64,000 nt of DNA from Halichondria panicea. Lineage: Eukaryota > Porifera > Demospongiae > Suberitida > Halichondriidae. Position 1 is the first letter of the stretch; every line of letters starts with the position of its first letter. The stretch covers positions 4,249,542 to 4,313,541 of the forward strand of contig NC_087377.1 in the NCBI RefSeq assembly GCF_963675165.1. Reading direction: 5' to 3'. The translations under genes were made by a program, and so were the position numbers. The notes under the pieces were generated by a model that was not told the DNA's origin, made no database searches, and worked only from the letters and a program-made list of their open reading frames with translations. Below, piece by piece: positions 1-10,894 of the stretch.

Positions 1-129
1 TTCGTGGATTTCCAAAATAATGCTTCGTTCTCGAGTCATGCCTAGTTTTGCTTACTTGGAATGCCATTGCAGCCTTTTCAGAATAGTGCGTAGCAAAACT
101 TGCATGCTCACCGAGTGTTGCTACTCTAC

Positions 130-420
130 TTAGTAGTTAGTTAGCTCTGCACTAGAACGCTAGCTATTGGTAGCTGCAAGAGTGAGAAGAGAGCTGCAAG
201 GCTCTGCTGATGCAGCTATTCAATTTAGACTTTTGGCATCGATAGTTTTTAATAACGCATGATCGATCATTACCCACTCTTTGAATTTCTTTGTGATTCT
301 GGATTCCACCTTGCATGCAGCAAAATTTATTAATGCAAAAAATGTCCAATGTATACATGTATAAAAGCTGCTTTTATGTTATGTAGCTTTGACACCTCCA
401 CCGAGGCATCAGCACCTGCG
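130..420 (-). repeat. Dispersed repeat, inverted copy of 7695-7975
   Basis: Reverse-complement match to 7695-7975. Both contain the string for 'gctgatgcctcggtggaggtg', a middle part around a gatcgatcattaccc core, and an end reading 'agctctgcactagaacgct'. A fragment with only the gctgatgcctcggtgga end lies at about 1478-1512. No coding potential was seen. It is probably a non-autonomous element; its ends were not defined. Confidence 0.7.
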
Positions 421-610
421 ATGCTTTCATTTAGCTTGGTTTTCCTTGCATGGTGGTGTTTTTGCTGAGCTCGATAATGTGTACTAGCAGGAGTGGCATA
501 AATACTTAGCTAGCTATAGGCTTTTTTTTTTTTTTATAATAATTCTGCAAAATGCATGGATACACTTATAGCATATTACGCTAACCTAATGTGTGCCCTG
601 TATATATTAC

Positions 611-911
611 TTACAATAGCGAGTACAAATTAAAAATAAAGACTAATATTATACTAATGCAAGTGACAGAGTACATTTCTCTTAAATGACAAAATCGATG
701 TACTTTCCTGCAGCTCCAGTGGTAATTCATTCCACACAGATATTGCTTTTGGGAAAAAAGAGTTCGCATATGCATTTGTTCTGCAAATTGGTCTTTCAAA
801 CTGTATATTTTTTGTGCTTCTTAGATTGAGAGGGCATACTCTTCTTTCCAGTGGTGGATCAGGGAATTTAAAGTTAGTACACATACATTTTTGTTTGCAT
901 ATTGTATGCAT
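611..911 (-). pseudogene. LINE reverse transcriptase C-terminal remnant
   Basis: The minus-strand reading has the signature found near the C-terminus of many CR1/L2/Jockey-type LINE polymerases: an Arg/Asn-rich stretch, then SFFPKAISVWNELPLELQ, then a Ser and FKRN. Only about 85 residues remain. No YADD catalytic core lies upstream, and the frame shifts near the 3' end, so this is a dead, 5'-truncated copy. The family assignment rests on the SFFP...WN.LP...FK pattern alone. Confidence 0.6.
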
Positions 912-1308
912 GGTTAATTATTGTACTTACCACTATTCAGTTATAAGAAAGTTGTTGGGATCAAATACATGATCCTACCCTATCCGGGGTCAAAGGTCTA
1001 CCCGCTATTATCCTCCGTAGGTACCTAAAAGACCTCACTGAATATCGATGTAATAGGAGAGACTATGTAAAGCACTTTCGTCTCAAGAAGATGGAGCTTG
1101 TCAAAGTCAGCATAATCTCTGCATGTACTCAGAATTGATAAGCGTAAATTGTTTAAGCTAATGCATTTAGTAGCTGATTTTAAGAGCGCTCTATATAGAA
1201 ATGTTTGTGAGTTAGCAGGTCACAATGTACATTGTTTATTAACTAGAGTGCTGCCTAGTAATGTTATATGGTTGACTACATACCCCCCTCCCCCCTCCCC
1301 CCTCTCAG

Positions 1309-1392
1309 CCTGGATCCATATCCGGTTACAATGTCTTCATGAAAGAGTTTAGGAATGACTTCATACAAGGAAACAATCCGGAGTCCCTCAAG
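1309..1392 (+). CDS. HMG-box gene, exon A (first part of box)
   Basis: This 84-nt exon is bounded by a ctctcag acceptor after a C-rich tract and a gtgagg donor, and is phase 0 at both ends. It encodes 28 residues, including SGYNVFMKEFRNDFIQG, which resembles helix 1 of an HMG box (compare the '..SAY..F..E.R' pattern of HMGB-type boxes). It should join exon B at 7617-7673 and exon C at 10715. HMG boxes bend DNA and act in chromatin and transcription. I could not identify a start exon upstream. A broken copy lies at 11830-11941. Confidence 0.6.
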
Positions 1393-1810
1393 GTGAGGAG
1401 AGATGGTCTGTCCAAGCTACATCTATAAATACGATATACTAACGTGAATAATAATAATAATGCTAAGATAGTAAAGCACTGCGGGTGCTGATGCCTCGGT
1501 GGATGTGCCAAACCTACATAACATAAAGCTACTACATGTAGCTATTGCTAATACCATAGTAGTGGGAAATTTTCGTGGGGTGCAAAATTTCGCGTTGTTT
1601 AAATATTAAAGTTACATAACCCTTTTACAGGTCAAAATATAAATTTTTGTGAATTGTAACAAAGGAGTGTACTATCATTAATAATTGTACAAATGGAGTT
1701 GAACGATATCTCTTCACTGGTTAAATTGTTGTAGCTAGCGAGTGCTCTGCATGTACTCGCTATCAACTTTTCAATGTTGATATTGGTAGATTGGATAGTG
1801 TCATGAATGA

Positions 1811-2083
1811 AACGGATGTGCGAAACGAGCTGCATAAATGTTCACTCGACAATAGCCAGATCTACCTAGAGCTATGACAAAATAAACTCTTTTGAATTCT
1901 AGAAATATGCACCAAATTGTGGTAATGACTAAAAATTGAATCATCAGACGAAATAAACAGACACACGAACCTACGAATTTGGTGCATATTTCATGCGTAT
2001 TTAAGAGTTTATTTTGTCATAGCTCTAGGTAGATCTGGCTATTGTCGAGTGAACATTTATGCAGCTCGTTTCGCACATCCGTT
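1811..2083. repeat. Foldback repeat, ~105-bp arms
   Basis: The arms 1811-1920 and about 1975-2083 are near-perfect inverted copies: 'aacggatgtgcgaaacgagc' on the left against its complement at the right end. The spacer is about 55 bp. The transcript would form a long hairpin. No ORF of interest. It looks like a small foldback element. Confidence 0.8.
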
Positions 2084-2549
2084 CTCCTCTGAGCTGTCTG
2101 ATTATACATGTATGCATGTACAAAAATATCCTGCAGGAGTATGTTAGCGTGGATAAACCCAACAAGGGCTCTATCCAATTAGGGGCAGGGCCAGACGAAG
2201 AGAAATTTTGGAAAAGTCAGCTACCGTGCATGTATCTTCTAATTTATTGGACACTTTTGGGGCAATTTTTGTTGTTCTAATACAGCGGACACTCGATCTG
2301 GTGCTTTAATTTCTAAATATCTAGACAATACCTTGAAAAGTTGAGATACATTCCAAGTAACGTAGCTTTTTAGCCAGCAAGATAGATAGTTTAGAAGATT
2401 AGCTAGTTTAAATAGCTAGTCTAACTATACAGTCGCACACCTTATACAATATGCTTGTTCAGACATTATTTTCACGTGCTCTATAAACATCTGTTACGAC
2501 ATTTAAAATAAAGGTTTAGACCACCTACATGTATTACAGCATGTATAAG

Positions 2550-2905
2550 ACGTAGTGTCATTGGTAGACCTTCTGGACTATCTTAATAGATATTTTCAAA
2601 GAGGAAGCAGCAATTAAACCATTATTTTGTATACACGCACTACACAAGTTGACACATGCACTACAATAGTCTACATGCTTGCTAAGCAGCTTAGTTGAGC
2701 AGAGTGCAGGCCACACATACTTCCATCAAGACAGCAGCAAGGCATAAAATCGACTGGTTAGTGTGCACAACCATTGACCCACACCCATCTCTAAGCCATG
2801 GCCACTTCATTGGGGGGTGGCGATAAAATCATGGTGGATTGGGCTGACCTTTTGAACCACAAATGCAAACTAAAGTGACGCAACTTTTCCAGGTTTGCGA
2901 TCGCA
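2550..2905 (+). repeat. Dispersed repeat, inverted relative of 59170-59530
   Basis: The strings 'ggtagaccttctgga', 'tattttcaaagaggaagcag', 'cttccatc' and 'gccacttcattgggggg' recur in the same order on the opposite strand at 59170-59530. This is therefore a diverged interspersed element of at least 350 bp. Parts of 1740-1810 also match 59615-59680 in inverted orientation, so the full element may be longer. No coding function was recognised. Confidence 0.65.
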
Positions 2906-3442
2906 CCTCTTAGGCATGCAGGAAAACTTGTGTGTTGATCGAGAGTAAGGATTGCATGAAAATAGCCACCACTTCAAAGATCCTGGGCACAGACTTCATG
3001 TGGTGTTTGTGGTGTTTTTTGTCTGCCATCTGGTTATAGTCCCCTGTGACAGTGGGGAGGAGTATCAAATTTCAAAGCATGTGTGGGCTTGTAAGTCATG
3101 TACACACATTCCAGTTCTAATAAAAACTTTGGGATTTCATGAACAGTCACAGTTAGTTAGTCTTTACTTATATGAGAGCTGCCAAGTTTAACATTGTCAC
3201 TGGAGTCGTGTTGCTGCTCAATGAGGCAGACATGTGAGTGTATTTAGTTAAAGCAGTCAACCGTGACTCGTGACTGCTAATTGCATTGTATATTATATAT
3301 AAGATAAGGTGTTCATGGTTGGCTGCACTTCAACTTAAATAGTGTAATCAACTGATTTAAAATCGTCATATACTCCTGTAAATTCTTCACCCCTCTGTGG
3401 ACTGTTCAATCAAGTGTAACAATAATATAGGCGTGTCTTGTG

Positions 3443-3550
3443 ATGTCAGTAACAGTTGGTATAAGCAATGACAAAATGAATTTTGTTGTGATCTGCGCTG
3501 TGCTAGTGTCTCTCGGCATGTTTTGTTTCGCTCAAAAAAGAGTGTTATAG
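3443..3550 (+). CDS. Possible membrane-spanning exon or micro-ORF
   Basis: A short plus-strand frame reads MSVTVGISNDKMNF, then a hydrophobic stretch FVVICAVLVSLGMFCFAQ, then a basic KRVL and stop. The hydrophobic run is long enough for one membrane segment. A related but frame-broken sequence occurs at about 56519-56585. This could be the last exon of a receptor or part of a repeat; no neighbouring exon was confirmed. Confidence 0.25.
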   Translation: MSVTVGISNDKMNFVVICAVLVSLGMFCFAQKRVL

Positions 3551-5095
3551 AAGAGGAGCTTATTAAAGACAAAAGTCTTAATTGATCACAGGATAGAAGT
3601 ATGTACATTTTGTATAGATCTGAGGTATTTTGCATTTCCTGTCAATGAATAATTAAAAAAGGTATGGATCTGCAAAGAGGTTAGAGTTCACAATAATGAT
3701 GGCTGCTGCAGCTCTTTTCTGACTATTGTAGCTAACACAGCTAACGCTTTAGTGCAAGGCTAACTCATAAGTTGAATAGAAAATTTTGTGCGAACAGATG
3801 ATGCTACGTACTGAAGAGACTGCAACAGCCGTCACTGTACACTAATTCATACCTCAAGAAAGTTTGCAAATCCACAAATCAAAATCGAAGAGAATGTGGC
3901 TAGAGGCGTATAAAAGCTGTTGTTTTCTACACATTGCAACCGTTCAGCAGTTACAGCTAGAATATAGTCACACACACACACACAGTCAGCTTTTACCATA
4001 TCTCTCGTGCGGCTACGCCTCGAGGCATAATTAATGCACAGTACGTATTTGTAAAAATTAATCTGCATACAGTGATAGAGGAACACGAGACTTGGGGATA
4101 ATTATTGGGGCGAGCGAAGTGAGTCCCTTACCTAATGTGCAACGTTTAGATTTTGCGTGCGTGCGTGTCATGGACCGGCACGATATTATTTTTTGGACTC
4201 GTGACTCTTACCAACTTTTACGTGAATCGATGCCCATGAGCACAACGGCTACAGCTAGCTACACTCAGCAACGAAGGCTTCGACAAGACACAGCGACTCT
4301 TGAGGCTACAGGCAACCTATACAGCAGGTCAGAGCACCTCAGATGGGGACCTTCTGAGCCTGAGATCACATATATAGGCACGCCTGCAGGAGGTCACAAC
4401 CACTTATTTGCTATTTTTCATCAAAGATGGGTCACTAAATACTTGTCTACTTGCATGTTCACCTGCTAGCTCAACACATGCACAAACCAGACACTACGGC
4501 AGGTCAGAGTACCTCAGATGGAAACTTCAGAGGTCACACATGTACCCTTTAATACAACATTAACAGGTCAGAGCAGCTTATTACTTGCCAAGGATTATTC
4601 ACAGTATAATTATTATTACTTGTAATGCCTTGTAACTAAAGCTCAGACAAGACACAGACTTCAAGGCCACAGGCAAGACACGTATACACAGACACTCTTG
4701 AGGCCACAGGCACACCTGCGGTAAAAACTTGTCTTTTGCATTTCTTAACGTCATTATAACATTAACAATTTTGACCAATCCACCAATTCGTATATCCATA
4801 GCCAGCCGGCAATGTAGCTCGGTCTCAGCTATGGTCTCATGCATGCAGAGTCACTAGCTAAATAGGGCTGGTGACTGATCACATGCATGAACGAATTTAA
4901 ACACGGTGAACCTCAAACGCTTCCGCTTGCCCCATGTCACTCTAGTAATAATATTATTGTGTTGAGTGATTATAGTAATGTACAACAAATTAAGTGATAT
5001 ATTCAAGCATAGGCAGACTACCTTCACAATAAGTGACATCGAAATTTAAAGACATATTTACAGTCCAACATCCCATTTTGGCAGCTCAATCAGCC

Positions 5096-6472
5096 TTAAA
5101 CCACAAGTTCCCCCTTCTGTCCAGTTCTGTTCTCCTCTTGTATCGAAGTGGTATTGACTCTGTAACAAAAAATGGTGACTAATTATTAAAACCTTTCAAG
5201 AAACGTTTATATACGTAGGTCAAATTATATAAACTCTCTGTTATGCACCTTATATACATACTATACGTCAGTGTATTAGTTGCCTCTTACATGTCAATGG
5301 CTGTGTACAATATTAATGTCCCTCCATATCCCCGATAGTTTAGTGTTGGGTTGACTGCCCACTCTCGAGTTTCTCCCATTCTTCCCTGGTTGATGCTCAC
5401 CACACGACCAGGTTCTTCCCAGGCCAGGGCCTCTACTGGGACTATGGAGGGCCATTTGTGTCAAAAATAAAGGAATATAAACTCATGTCAACACACGGCT
5501 AAAAGACACGCTCAGGCAACGCGCTCAGGAAACACACGCTCAGAAGACGCGCTCAGGAAACACGCTCAGGCAACGTGCTCAGGCAAGACGCGCTCAGGCA
5601 ACGTGCTCAGGCAACACACGCTCAGAAGACGCGTTCAGGCAACACACGCTCAGGCAACGTGCTCAGGCAAGACGCGCTCAGGCAACGTGCTCAGGCAACA
5701 CACGCTCAGAAGACGCGTTCAGGCAAGACGCACTCAGGCAACACATGCTCAAAATACGCGCTCAGAAGACTCGCTCTGGAAGCACGCTCAGCCAGCACAC
5801 GTTCAGGAGACTCGCTCAGGCAACACAGATTCGGAATACCTTGACCTTTGTACCGGTATTTTTGACCTGTGTACTGTGTACTATATGGAGTAGAGAAAAT
5901 CGTGTAAAAATCTCAAAGACACAAGAACTGAACACGTGCACACATTTACATAACATAGAATGGTCTAGAACTATAGCTAAGATAAGTAATACAAAACAAT
6001 GAGGTAATCATTAGCAGATTTGACCCTTGCACTTGAACCTTTTACTCTAAATAAATCCCTTGCAATTTAACCTTTTGCTCTAAATGAAGTGTGTTACTTG
6101 AGCGTGTGTTCCCTGAACGCGTTTTCTAACCGTGTTATTGTCTGAGCACGTCTTCTGAGCGCGTTACCTGAGCGCGTCTTTTGAGCGTGTGTTGCCTGAG
6201 CGCGTTACCTGAGCGCGTCTTTTGAGCGTGTGTTGCCTGAGCGCGTTGCCTGAGCGTGTGTTGATATGAGTTTATATTCCCTTATTTTTGACCCAAATGG
6301 CCCTCCATATGGGACTGGGTTTAGTATAGTAATAATTATTGCACTATTTTCATACTTCACCGCGTTAGTACTTTACTGGAAATGAAAAAAGTCCTGATCT
6401 ATTATTTCGTACACAGTTTTAATAACTTACGGTTTGGTTCCCCACTGGTATTGGCCATCTTCCTCGAATTAC
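5096..6472 (-). CDS. Gene R1, last three exons (tyrosine-bearing tail)
   Basis: Three minus-strand exons fit in frame: 6472-6431, 5435-5291 and 5159-5096. The first two begin in phase 1, the last completes a split codon, and donors are gtaag, gtaaga; acceptors are cacacag, cccag and ttacag. The joined product ends ...GEPNLEALAWEEPGRVVSINQG, then VNPTLNYRGYGG, then SIQEENRTGQKGELVV and stop. No membrane segment or catalytic motif is visible in this part, and upstream exons were not found. The tail is clearly homologous to R2 at 9512-9858 (shared GRVVSINQG, VNP.L.Y and SIQEEN...GELVV). An 867-bp foldback element lies in the first intron, directly against the acceptor of the middle exon. Function unknown; a receptor cytoplasmic tail is one possibility. 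Confidence 0.6.
5443..6309. mobile_element. Foldback element with 6-bp target duplication
   Basis: The terminal inverted repeats begin tatggagggccattt and end aaatggccctccata, extending about 55 bp per side. The element is flanked by direct repeats TGGGAC at 5437-5442 and 6310-6315. Inside each arm are tandem GCTCAGGCAAC/GCTCAGAAGAC units of about 10-12 bp, sense at 5500-5840 and antisense at 6095-6260. It has no transposase, so it is a non-autonomous foldback or MITE-like element. ORFs across the tandem units are artefacts of the repeat. Confidence 0.85.
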
Positions 6473-6790
6473 CTGTGTGCATACACATATACATACATGC
6501 ACCTTCAATATTCTTGTACAATTTTATTTGGAAAATTCGCCATATTAGCTTACTACAATGTTTTGAATGTGTGAATGCTAATGGCTTTGCAAAGACTTGT
6601 ACAGTGTATTTGTACGACGTCACGATCTTTGCCATGCCCTCATTCATAAAACATTGTATATTAGCTGTACATATATATACGGTGGGTTTACAACAATGGT
6701 GTAAACACTTCGTGAATGTGACCATGCAGTGATTATAATTCATGGTGTGTCTTCTAGATTATTATGTATATCAAGGAACTTTTAGCTACA

Positions 6791-7020
6791 TACCGTATAG
6801 CGCGAAATTTTCGAGGCACTTATATTTCGTGGAATGGCCTCTATAAAGCATTTCGTTGCACAATGTTCATAGAATGACCGCTTACCGGAAGCCACGTCTT
6901 TAATCTTTGCACATTATAGCAGATAATGAAAAATTTTCGTGGACTTATTTTCGTGTGGGATTGCTAACCCACAAAATCCGCGAAAATTAAGCCCCTAGAA
7001 AATGTTGCGCTATACAGTAT
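6791..7020. mobile_element. MITE of the taccgtatagcg family
   Basis: Starts taccgtatagcgcgaaattttcg and ends gttgcgctatacagta, an imperfect terminal inverted repeat. The interior is rich in ttcgtgg/ccacgaa and gcgaaaatt motifs and has no ORF. Related copies lie at 12421-12638, 15200-15410, 34628-34815, 37086-37299 and 41309-41486, and a partial left end near 1551-1610. Confidence 0.8.
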
Positions 7021-7616
7021 ATATACATTATTGCAAGAATTCTGAGTACTCATTAACTGGTTCTTATATAGGTACATACGTTCGTAAACTGTCGTTGCTA
7101 ACATAATTATACTCTATACATGTACTTATAATATTTACCATACCTTATTGTGATAATTATACAGACTATAAACAATTATAGCTTGTTCCTACTCTCTGTG
7201 TGGATTGTCTGTAAGTAAAAACCTTTCCTTTTCATGTACTATACTGAATTCTTGTGGCTCCAGTTACAGCCTTCGCTGATAAACACGCTATTTTTCTGTA
7301 GCTTCAAGGGTACATCACGTGTACGGTATACACGTGGTGTACACGTGTTGGCATGTACGTATATGTAATTCAATAGCTAGCATAAATTAATTAGTAAGTA
7401 AACTTGTTAGTCTCTTGACAGTAAGAAACAATATACGTCCGAATGACCTTCATTGAAATTATTCCCGGAAGAGTTCCTTCAATTGGACTCTTCCGGCCGG
7501 GCTATAGTTATAATACAAACAATTAACTTGAAACTAAATTAAGTTGTAATTAATGTTGAGTGCTACTCGGCTATTTCATCGATCATTTCTTGCTTTGTGT
7601 GCATGTGTGTGTATAG

Positions 7617-7673
7617 GAGGGTTTGAAGGCACTCTGTGAGAAATGGAAGGAACTCAGTGATGAGGAGAAAGCA
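7617..7673 (+). CDS. HMG-box gene, exon B
   Basis: This 57-nt exon is flanked by gtgtatag and gtgagt, phase 0 on both sides. It encodes EGLKALCEKWKELSDEEKA, which matches the helix 2 region of HMG boxes (the GEKWK.LSDEEK pattern of HMGB proteins). It fits in frame after exon A (1309-1392) and before exon C (8414 or 10715). The intron upstream is over 6 kb and holds R1 on the other strand. A frame-broken copy is at 15676-15738. Confidence 0.65.
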
Positions 7674-7694
7674 GTGAGTGCAACTATATAGTAA

Positions 7695-7975
7695 TATGAA
7701 AGCACCGCAGGTGCTGATGCCTCGGTGGAGGTGCCAAACTCACACACACACACATATTATCATGACGAGCATTTTTTTTATTTACTGCATGCAGAATCAC
7801 AGGGAAACTCAACGAGTGGGTAATGATCGACGATAATTGTTGTTAGAAACGATCGATGCCAAAAGTTCAAGTCTAAAATTAATGGCTGCAAGTCAGCAGA
7901 GCCTTGGAGCTCTCCTCTCACTCTTGCAGCTACTAATAGCTAGGGTTCTAGTGCAGAGCTAACAGCGGCTTTTAT
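7695..7975 (+). repeat. Dispersed repeat, partner of 130-420
   Basis: Begins with gcaccgcaggtgctgatgcc and ends near ctagtgcagagctaacagc. It matches 130-420 in reverse complement over most of its length, with indels. Non-coding. It lies in the intron after HMG exon B. Confidence 0.7.
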
Positions 7976-8222
7976 TCGAGCGCATTCATTTGCAACTGAA
8001 GTGATCCTGTACCAGGCACGATAGAAAAGGATCACTAAAAGTAGAAGCTAGAATTATATACCAGGAACCATTCTAAATTAACATTCCAGGCTTTCCTGAC
8101 TTAAATTTGCTGTGACCTATAGTCAACTACTAAGCCTATAGGCTAAAGATCGATTTAAATGATCCTGTTGAATTACATGAGAAATGTCTTAGCATTTTTT
8201 TATACACTTAGCCAAAACTGTA

Positions 8223-8413
<191 letters not shown>

Positions 8414-8536
8414 TCCTATAATGTAAAGGGAAAGTACATGCACACTGAGAGGCTGATTGAGTATGAGAAGAAGTACAAGCAAGCTATTAACTATTCAGGG
8501 CATTATATAATTTTTATACTTATTCATCTGTCCTAA
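8414..8536 (+). pseudogene. HMG-box exon C, truncated copy
   Basis: Begins right after the (CA)n-CAG acceptor with SYNVKGKYMHTERLIEYEKK and stays similar to the exon at 10715 until about 8490. It then diverges into an unrelated frame that stops at 8536. The basic tail is missing. It could be an alternative last exon or a partial duplicate; I favour the duplicate. Confidence 0.55.
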
Positions 8537-9511
8537 TAGCTTGATCTGTGTTTGATTCTACATGCATGCTTCTCTCCGTTCGGATGCACTCATCGTGACA
8601 TTTTATTGAACCGATTATCTGCTATACTATAATATAGCTATAATTATAATAATATATATACAGCACAAGTTTTGTAGTTGTAAAAACTATATTCTTGTTC
8701 AACCCATCACACGCATTGATTATAATAAGAACCGTGGCTATTATAGCCTCCATGAAAATATGAATTTAAATGACGGTTTTGAAATCGGTAAATGACATGT
8801 TTAATGTAATGCGTGCATGCGAGGGTATATTGCCTTTTAGACCAAGGGCGCGAGCATGCTATTTTGTTACGTGCGTACTGTAGTTGTTGTATGGCTATTA
8901 TATATAAGAAGAGTGCAATATGAGATTAATAGCACGAGTAACAAGCAATGGCGAGGCTGATCGATACTAATTGCACGAAGCGTAGCCGAGTGCTATTAAG
9001 CTTTTCAGTGCTTGTTATGAGTGCCATCAATCTCTTATTGCACGAGTAGCCATACTATTGATTTCTAATCGAAGTTCTCTGCAGTTTTTATTAACGTTTA
9101 CGGCTGCGGCCGTTATTCGAAAACAATACTTTGTTATTGATAGCGTGCAATTACTTGACAGGTATATAATTGCACGCTGTCAATGACAGTGTGCAATTAC
9201 TGAACCATGCAGATGTGATACGGGATTAATTGCTGTACACTCTCCAGATAATAATAGATCATACGATTATAATTATAACAACATGCACAGAGGATCACAT
9301 GCATTCCCAATTAGAACTTATCGATACGTATAGTTCATGCAATATACCTATATTATAGCTGTACACAAGCACGTATAGTGTTTTGTTGGCTATAATTATC
9401 ATGATCTTTGTATGCATGCATTCACATAATTTGACATTGTAATTTAGTACTTAAAATCCAATAGGTGTAAGCAGCAAGAATTACTTTTTTTTGTCGAGAC
9501 TTGACAGTTAG

Positions 9512-9858
9512 TTAAACCACAAGTTCTCCGTTTTGTCTAGCGTTATTTTCCTCTTGAATTGAGGCTGTATATATAGTCTCAACTTCAATAATGGCTTCGC
9601 ACAATGTCTCTCCCTCTCTCCGATAAATTAGCGATGGGTTGACAAGTTCTCCGTTTTGTCTAGCGTTATTCTCCTCTTCAATTGAGGCTGTATATATAGT
9701 TTCAAGTTCAATATTAGCTCCGCACAATGTCCCCTCTCTCTGATAATTTAATCTTTGGTTTACCACCCACACTCGAGTCCCTCCCCTTCTCCCCTGGTTG
9801 ATACTCACAACACGGCCTTGTTGTCCCCAGTCTCCGAGTGGGTGCACAGCAGCGTAAT
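9512..9858 (-). CDS. Gene R2, terminal exon with duplicated tyrosine motif
   Basis: Terminal minus-strand exon of 347 nt, entered in phase 1 after a ccacag acceptor. It encodes 114 residues beginning DYAAVHPLGDWGQQG (first residue split over the intron) and ending ARQNGELVV. A segment of about 42 residues is tandemly duplicated: VNQRLNYQREG...TIYTASIEEENNARQNGELV, then VNPSLIYRREG...TIYTASIQEENNARQNGELV. Each repeat has two tyrosines in acidic or polar surroundings. It is homologous to R1, which has one repeat unit. No membrane segment lies in this exon, and upstream exons were not identified. A signalling tail is an inference only. Confidence 0.6.
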
Positions 9859-10129
9859 CTGTGGATGCATGTGTGTGCGCGTGGTTTATGGCAGCATAAT
9901 CTATAATAATACATGCATGGACAAGTCAACATATACAGTGTACTTTATTCAACATTGTTACCTTTTGACCTTTGAGATAATGGAAATGCAGTATATACCA
10001 ACAATTATAGTGACGTCACATGATTTCTAGCAAATCAGCTTATCTAAATTAGCCATCACTAAAGCATGATGGTCACCTTTTAAGTGTGCTTAAATTTCTT
10101 TTTTGTGAATACACATAAAAACAAATCGA

Positions 10130-10580
10130 GACATTGAATGAATGGTTTAACATGCAGGTCTATATAGCTGTACAAATGGCAGGATGTACATGAGACGCTA
10201 GAGATCACGTGACAGCACTAAATCCTTCAGAACACACCTAGCCAAAATCACGTGTTTTAAATGCTGGTGCACTCGGATGGACTCGAAGTTAACGTAGTGC
10301 ACGAGGCGCATGAGACATAGAGTAAAACATTTAATCTTGGCTATAGGTGTGTTCTAAATCCACACTTTAATGTTCATGCTCACTTTAAAAATATATCAAT
10401 ACAAACAAATTTAGACACGGACAGATTCAAATGCATGTAGCCAATTAAGGTTAAGGTACAAAACTAGTTTAACAGGTCAATTAAGCTGTACAAATGACAG
10501 GTTATATACACAACAAGGCTATATAAGATCACGTGACAACAGCACTTTATAGAACACACCAGGAGTGCACTCGGATGGAG
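10130..10580 (+). repeat. Diverged tandem duplication
   Basis: Two neighbouring blocks, about 10140-10290 and 10465-10580, share in order tttaaca..gg, agctgtacaaatg, agatcacgtgaca, gaacacacc and gtgcactcggatgga. The unit is about 320-340 bp. No gene is visible. The second block ends just upstream of the HMG exon at 10715. Confidence 0.6.
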
Positions 10581-10714
10581 TTTCCTCGGCACACAAATCA
10601 CTGTCTATGTTAAATCTTATCGGACCACACCCTAAAATTGGGAGGCTGGGTCAACCTCTCCCACAGGAAAAAGGCGTTAACGAGACGTTTGCACACACAC
10701 ACACACACACACAG

Positions 10715-10891
10715 TCCTATAATGTAAAGGGCAAGGACATGCACACTGAAAGGCTGATTGAGTATGAGAAGAAGTACAAGCAAGCTATTGAGGAGGGGAT
10801 CGTCAAACCATGCACCCAAAGAGAAGAAGAAACCAGCCAAAAAGAAGACAAAAATTTTTAAAAAAGCAACGAAAAAAGAAGCCGAAGTTAT
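10715..10891 (+). CDS. HMG-box gene, exon C and basic tail
   Basis: Follows a (CA)n-CAG acceptor in phase 0. It encodes SYNVKGKDMHTERLIEYEKK, then YKQAIEEG, the helix 3 region of an HMG box. In the open frame the product ends at 10860 after a Glu/Lys-rich stretch. In a second frame the DNA encodes a much more typical lysine-rich HMG tail (PKEKKKPAKKKTK onward) to about 10891. A 4-bp TGCA insertion at 10811-10814, absent from the sister copy at 16920, accounts for the switch. This copy may therefore have lost its normal tail. Confidence 0.55.
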
Positions 10892-10894
10892 ATA

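Noticed and set aside
4092-4469. 125-residue plus-strand ORF
   Set aside because: Contains repeated caggtcagag.acctcagatgg strings that recur downstream at 4499-4570, so it is repeat sequence; no recognised domain or splice context.
5575-6002. Three overlapping plus-strand ORFs with repeated Arg/Gln/Ser
   Set aside because: They read the tandem GCTCAGGCAAC units of the foldback element in all frames; no codon pattern and no start context.
6382-6743. Overlapping ORFs of 116 (+) and 113 (-) residues
   Set aside because: The plus frame has no support. Only the small piece 6431-6472 of the minus frame is used, as an R1 exon.
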